Positions 40,315 to 41,296 of a stretch of 41,296 nucleotides of DNA are shown piece after piece (position 1 is the first letter of the stretch; each line of letters begins with the position of its first letter). Below the pieces are notes generated by a model. That model had not been told where the DNA came from. It saw only the letters and a program-made list of their open reading frames with translations, and did no database searches. Source of the DNA: Opacimonas sp040514355. Lineage in GTDB: Bacteria; Pseudomonadota; Gammaproteobacteria; Enterobacterales; Alteromonadaceae. Position numbers and translations under genes: made by a program. The DNA is taken from NCBI GenBank assembly GCA_040514355.1, contig JBEVCF010000028.1, positions 1 to 41,296 on the forward strand. The letters run 5' to 3'.

Positions 40315-41208
40315 ATGTCGATGGATAAGCCCATATTTATTGGAATTGATGGCGGTGGCACGAGTTGTAACGCCAAATTATTTGACAGTAACAAAAACGT
40401 GTTGGCTGAAGTACAAGTAGGGCCTGCAAATGCCTTTGTCAATAGTCAGCAAACGCAACACTCTATTGTGACGGCTGCACAAATGTGTCTGACGCAGGCC
40501 GGACTCGTGGGTAAGACGTTAGCCGATATTTTTGTAGGCGCGGGCTTGGCGGGGATGGGGCTACCTTCAGCTCAGCAGGCGATGTCAGATTGGGTGCATC
40601 CTTTTGCAGGATTTGCTGTCACTACTGACGTGCATATCACAGCTTTGGCGGCGAATGCAGGAGAGGATTGTGGTTTGGTTGTCGTGGGGACGGGCTCCTG
40701 CGGTGCCAAATTAAGTCATGGACAGCTTATGCAATACGGCGGTTATGGTTTCTTTTTAGGCGATGATGCATCAGGGAGCTGGCTTGGCTTACAAGCGCTC
40801 AGACATACTTTACAAGCCTTAGACGGCATTGTTGAGACTTCCTTATTAAGCGATGAGGTTGTGTTGCACTTAGGTCATGCTGATATTGTCAGTATCATCA
40901 ATGATTTTCATAAATTAGGTCCGAAGGAGTTTGGTCAGTTCAGTCCTATTGTTTTTCGCTGTGCGTATGCTGATGATACAACCGCAATAGAAATCATCAA
41001 ACAAGGGGCGCGATATTTACATAAACTGATTCAACGGGTGAGTGACAATTATTCGCATCCGGTTTTTTATCATGGCAATGTGATGACGCACTATATCCCA
41101 TATTTGCAGTTGACAGCGAAAAAGATCCTCACCCACCAAGCTATCGTCCCTGAACTGGGCGCAGTAACTTTTTTAGAAAAACAGTTGCAAGCACAAGGTT
41201 CACTATGA
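40315..41208 (+). CDS. Amino-sugar kinase of the BadF/BadG family (GspK/NagK-like)
   Basis: Probably phosphorylates glucosamine or N-acetylglucosamine. It has 297 residues of the ASKHA fold: the first phosphate loop FIGIDGGGTSCNAKLFD, the second GLVVVGTGSCGAKL (around residues 122-135), and FFLGDDASGSWLGLQAL with the catalytic-type Asp. The segment GQFSPIVFRCAYADDTTAIEIIKQ matches Vibrio glucosamine kinase GspK closely. The start is ATG at 40315 (a second ATG two codons later is possible). Its stop overlaps the start of a probable nagA by four bases (ATGA), which supports an amino-sugar or chitin-derived pathway. Glucosamine versus GlcNAc specificity is not settled by sequence. Confidence 0.88.
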   Translation: MSMDKPIFIGIDGGGTSCNAKLFDSNKNVLAEVQVGPANAFVNSQQTQHSIVTAAQMCLTQAGLVGKTLADIFVGAGLAGMGLPSAQQAMSDWVHPFAGFAVTTDVHITALAANAGEDCGLVVVGTGSCGAKLSHGQLMQYGGYGFFLGDDASGSWLGLQALRHTLQALDGIVETSLLSDEVVLHLGHADIVSIINDFHKLGPKEFGQFSPIVFRCAYADDTTAIEIIKQGARYLHKLIQRVSDNYSHPVFYHGNVMTHYIPYLQLTAKKILTHQAIVPELGAVTFLEKQLQAQGSL

Positions 41209-41296
41209 GGATCTTTGCTGAACACGTCTACTTACCCAAAGCGCAAGCGTGGCACAAAGATGTTGTGCTCACTCTATTTGGTCCGCATATCCAGAC
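41205..41296 (+). CDS. nagA: Probable N-acetylglucosamine-6-phosphate deacetylase, 5' end only
   Basis: Starts with ATG at 41205, overlapping the kinase stop (ATGA), with AAGG 6 bp upstream, and runs off the window after 30 codons. The visible stretch (MRIFAEHVYLPKAQAWHKDV) has the look of the NagA N-terminal beta-strand (FA..V...W...V), but is too short to prove. The call rests mainly on the neighbour gene. Confidence 0.55.
   Translation, partial: MRIFAEHVYLPKAQAWHKDVVLTLFGPHIQ

Noticed and set aside
1..41296. CRISPR arrays, insertion sequences, prophage genes, tRNA or rRNA genes
   Set aside because: No regularly spaced repeats, transposase, integrase or phage proteins, and no tRNA-like cloverleaf or rRNA sequence was recognised by eye.

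Overview
The window looks like an ordinary chromosomal region of a gammaproteobacterium, most likely from the order Alteromonadales or a close relative. I infer this from protein resemblance and gene order: mutH / rppH-ptsP-(TauE/SafE)-lgt-thyA, tolC / nudF-yqiB-yqiA-parE, epmB / efp-epmA, and ftsB-ispD-ispF-truD-surE-pcm-yqaA-nlpD-rpoS. GC content appears moderate. A run of ten N's at 20031-20040 shows that this is a draft or metagenome-type scaffold. Genus cannot be fixed from the sequence alone.

Layout. 1-4551: 3' part of putA (proline catabolism) and a CYTH-CHAD triphosphatase. 4564-10750: mutH facing rppH-ptsP-TauE-lgt-thyA (mismatch repair, mRNA decapping, nitrogen PTS, anion export, lipoprotein lipidation, dTMP synthesis). 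10751-11067: debris of a vapBC toxin-antitoxin pair. 11068-19794: secreted S9 peptidase, azoR divergent from a pirin, an AmpG-like MFS permease, cysG and the DEAD-box helicase gene deaD. 19795-20291: a disturbed zone with an FNR-like box, a terminator, the N gap and a short piece of a foreign-looking parB. 20292-27829: GNAT acetyltransferase, tolC, nudF, yqiB, yqiA, parE, a membrane-anchored protein of unknown function, and a short PriC-like protein. 27956-33543: the EF-P beta-lysylation module epmB / efp-epmA, a periplasmic cyclophilin, rlmG divergent from an alkB-type dioxygenase, and bolA. 33615-40075: a minus-strand run whose transcription order is ftsB-ispD-ispF-truD-surE-pcm-yqaA-nlpD-rpoS. 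40315-end: a GspK/NagK-type amino-sugar kinase and the start of a probable nagA.

How the genes work together. Most are housekeeping. The clearest functional modules are EF-P with both enzymes that make and attach its beta-lysine; the isoprenoid steps IspD and IspF; the stationary-phase block surE-pcm-nlpD-rpoS with bolA converging on it; and the amino-sugar kinase with the putative deacetylase.

I did not find a convincing new multi-gene system. The observations most worth checking are: a textbook intrinsic terminator lying inside the epmA coding sequence just after efp; an alphaproteobacterial-looking parB fragment next to the N gap (probable chimera); a decayed vapBC locus; a NudF with an altered Nudix box; a PriC-like protein lacking the usual C-terminal half; and an unknown membrane protein directly behind parE where parC might be expected.
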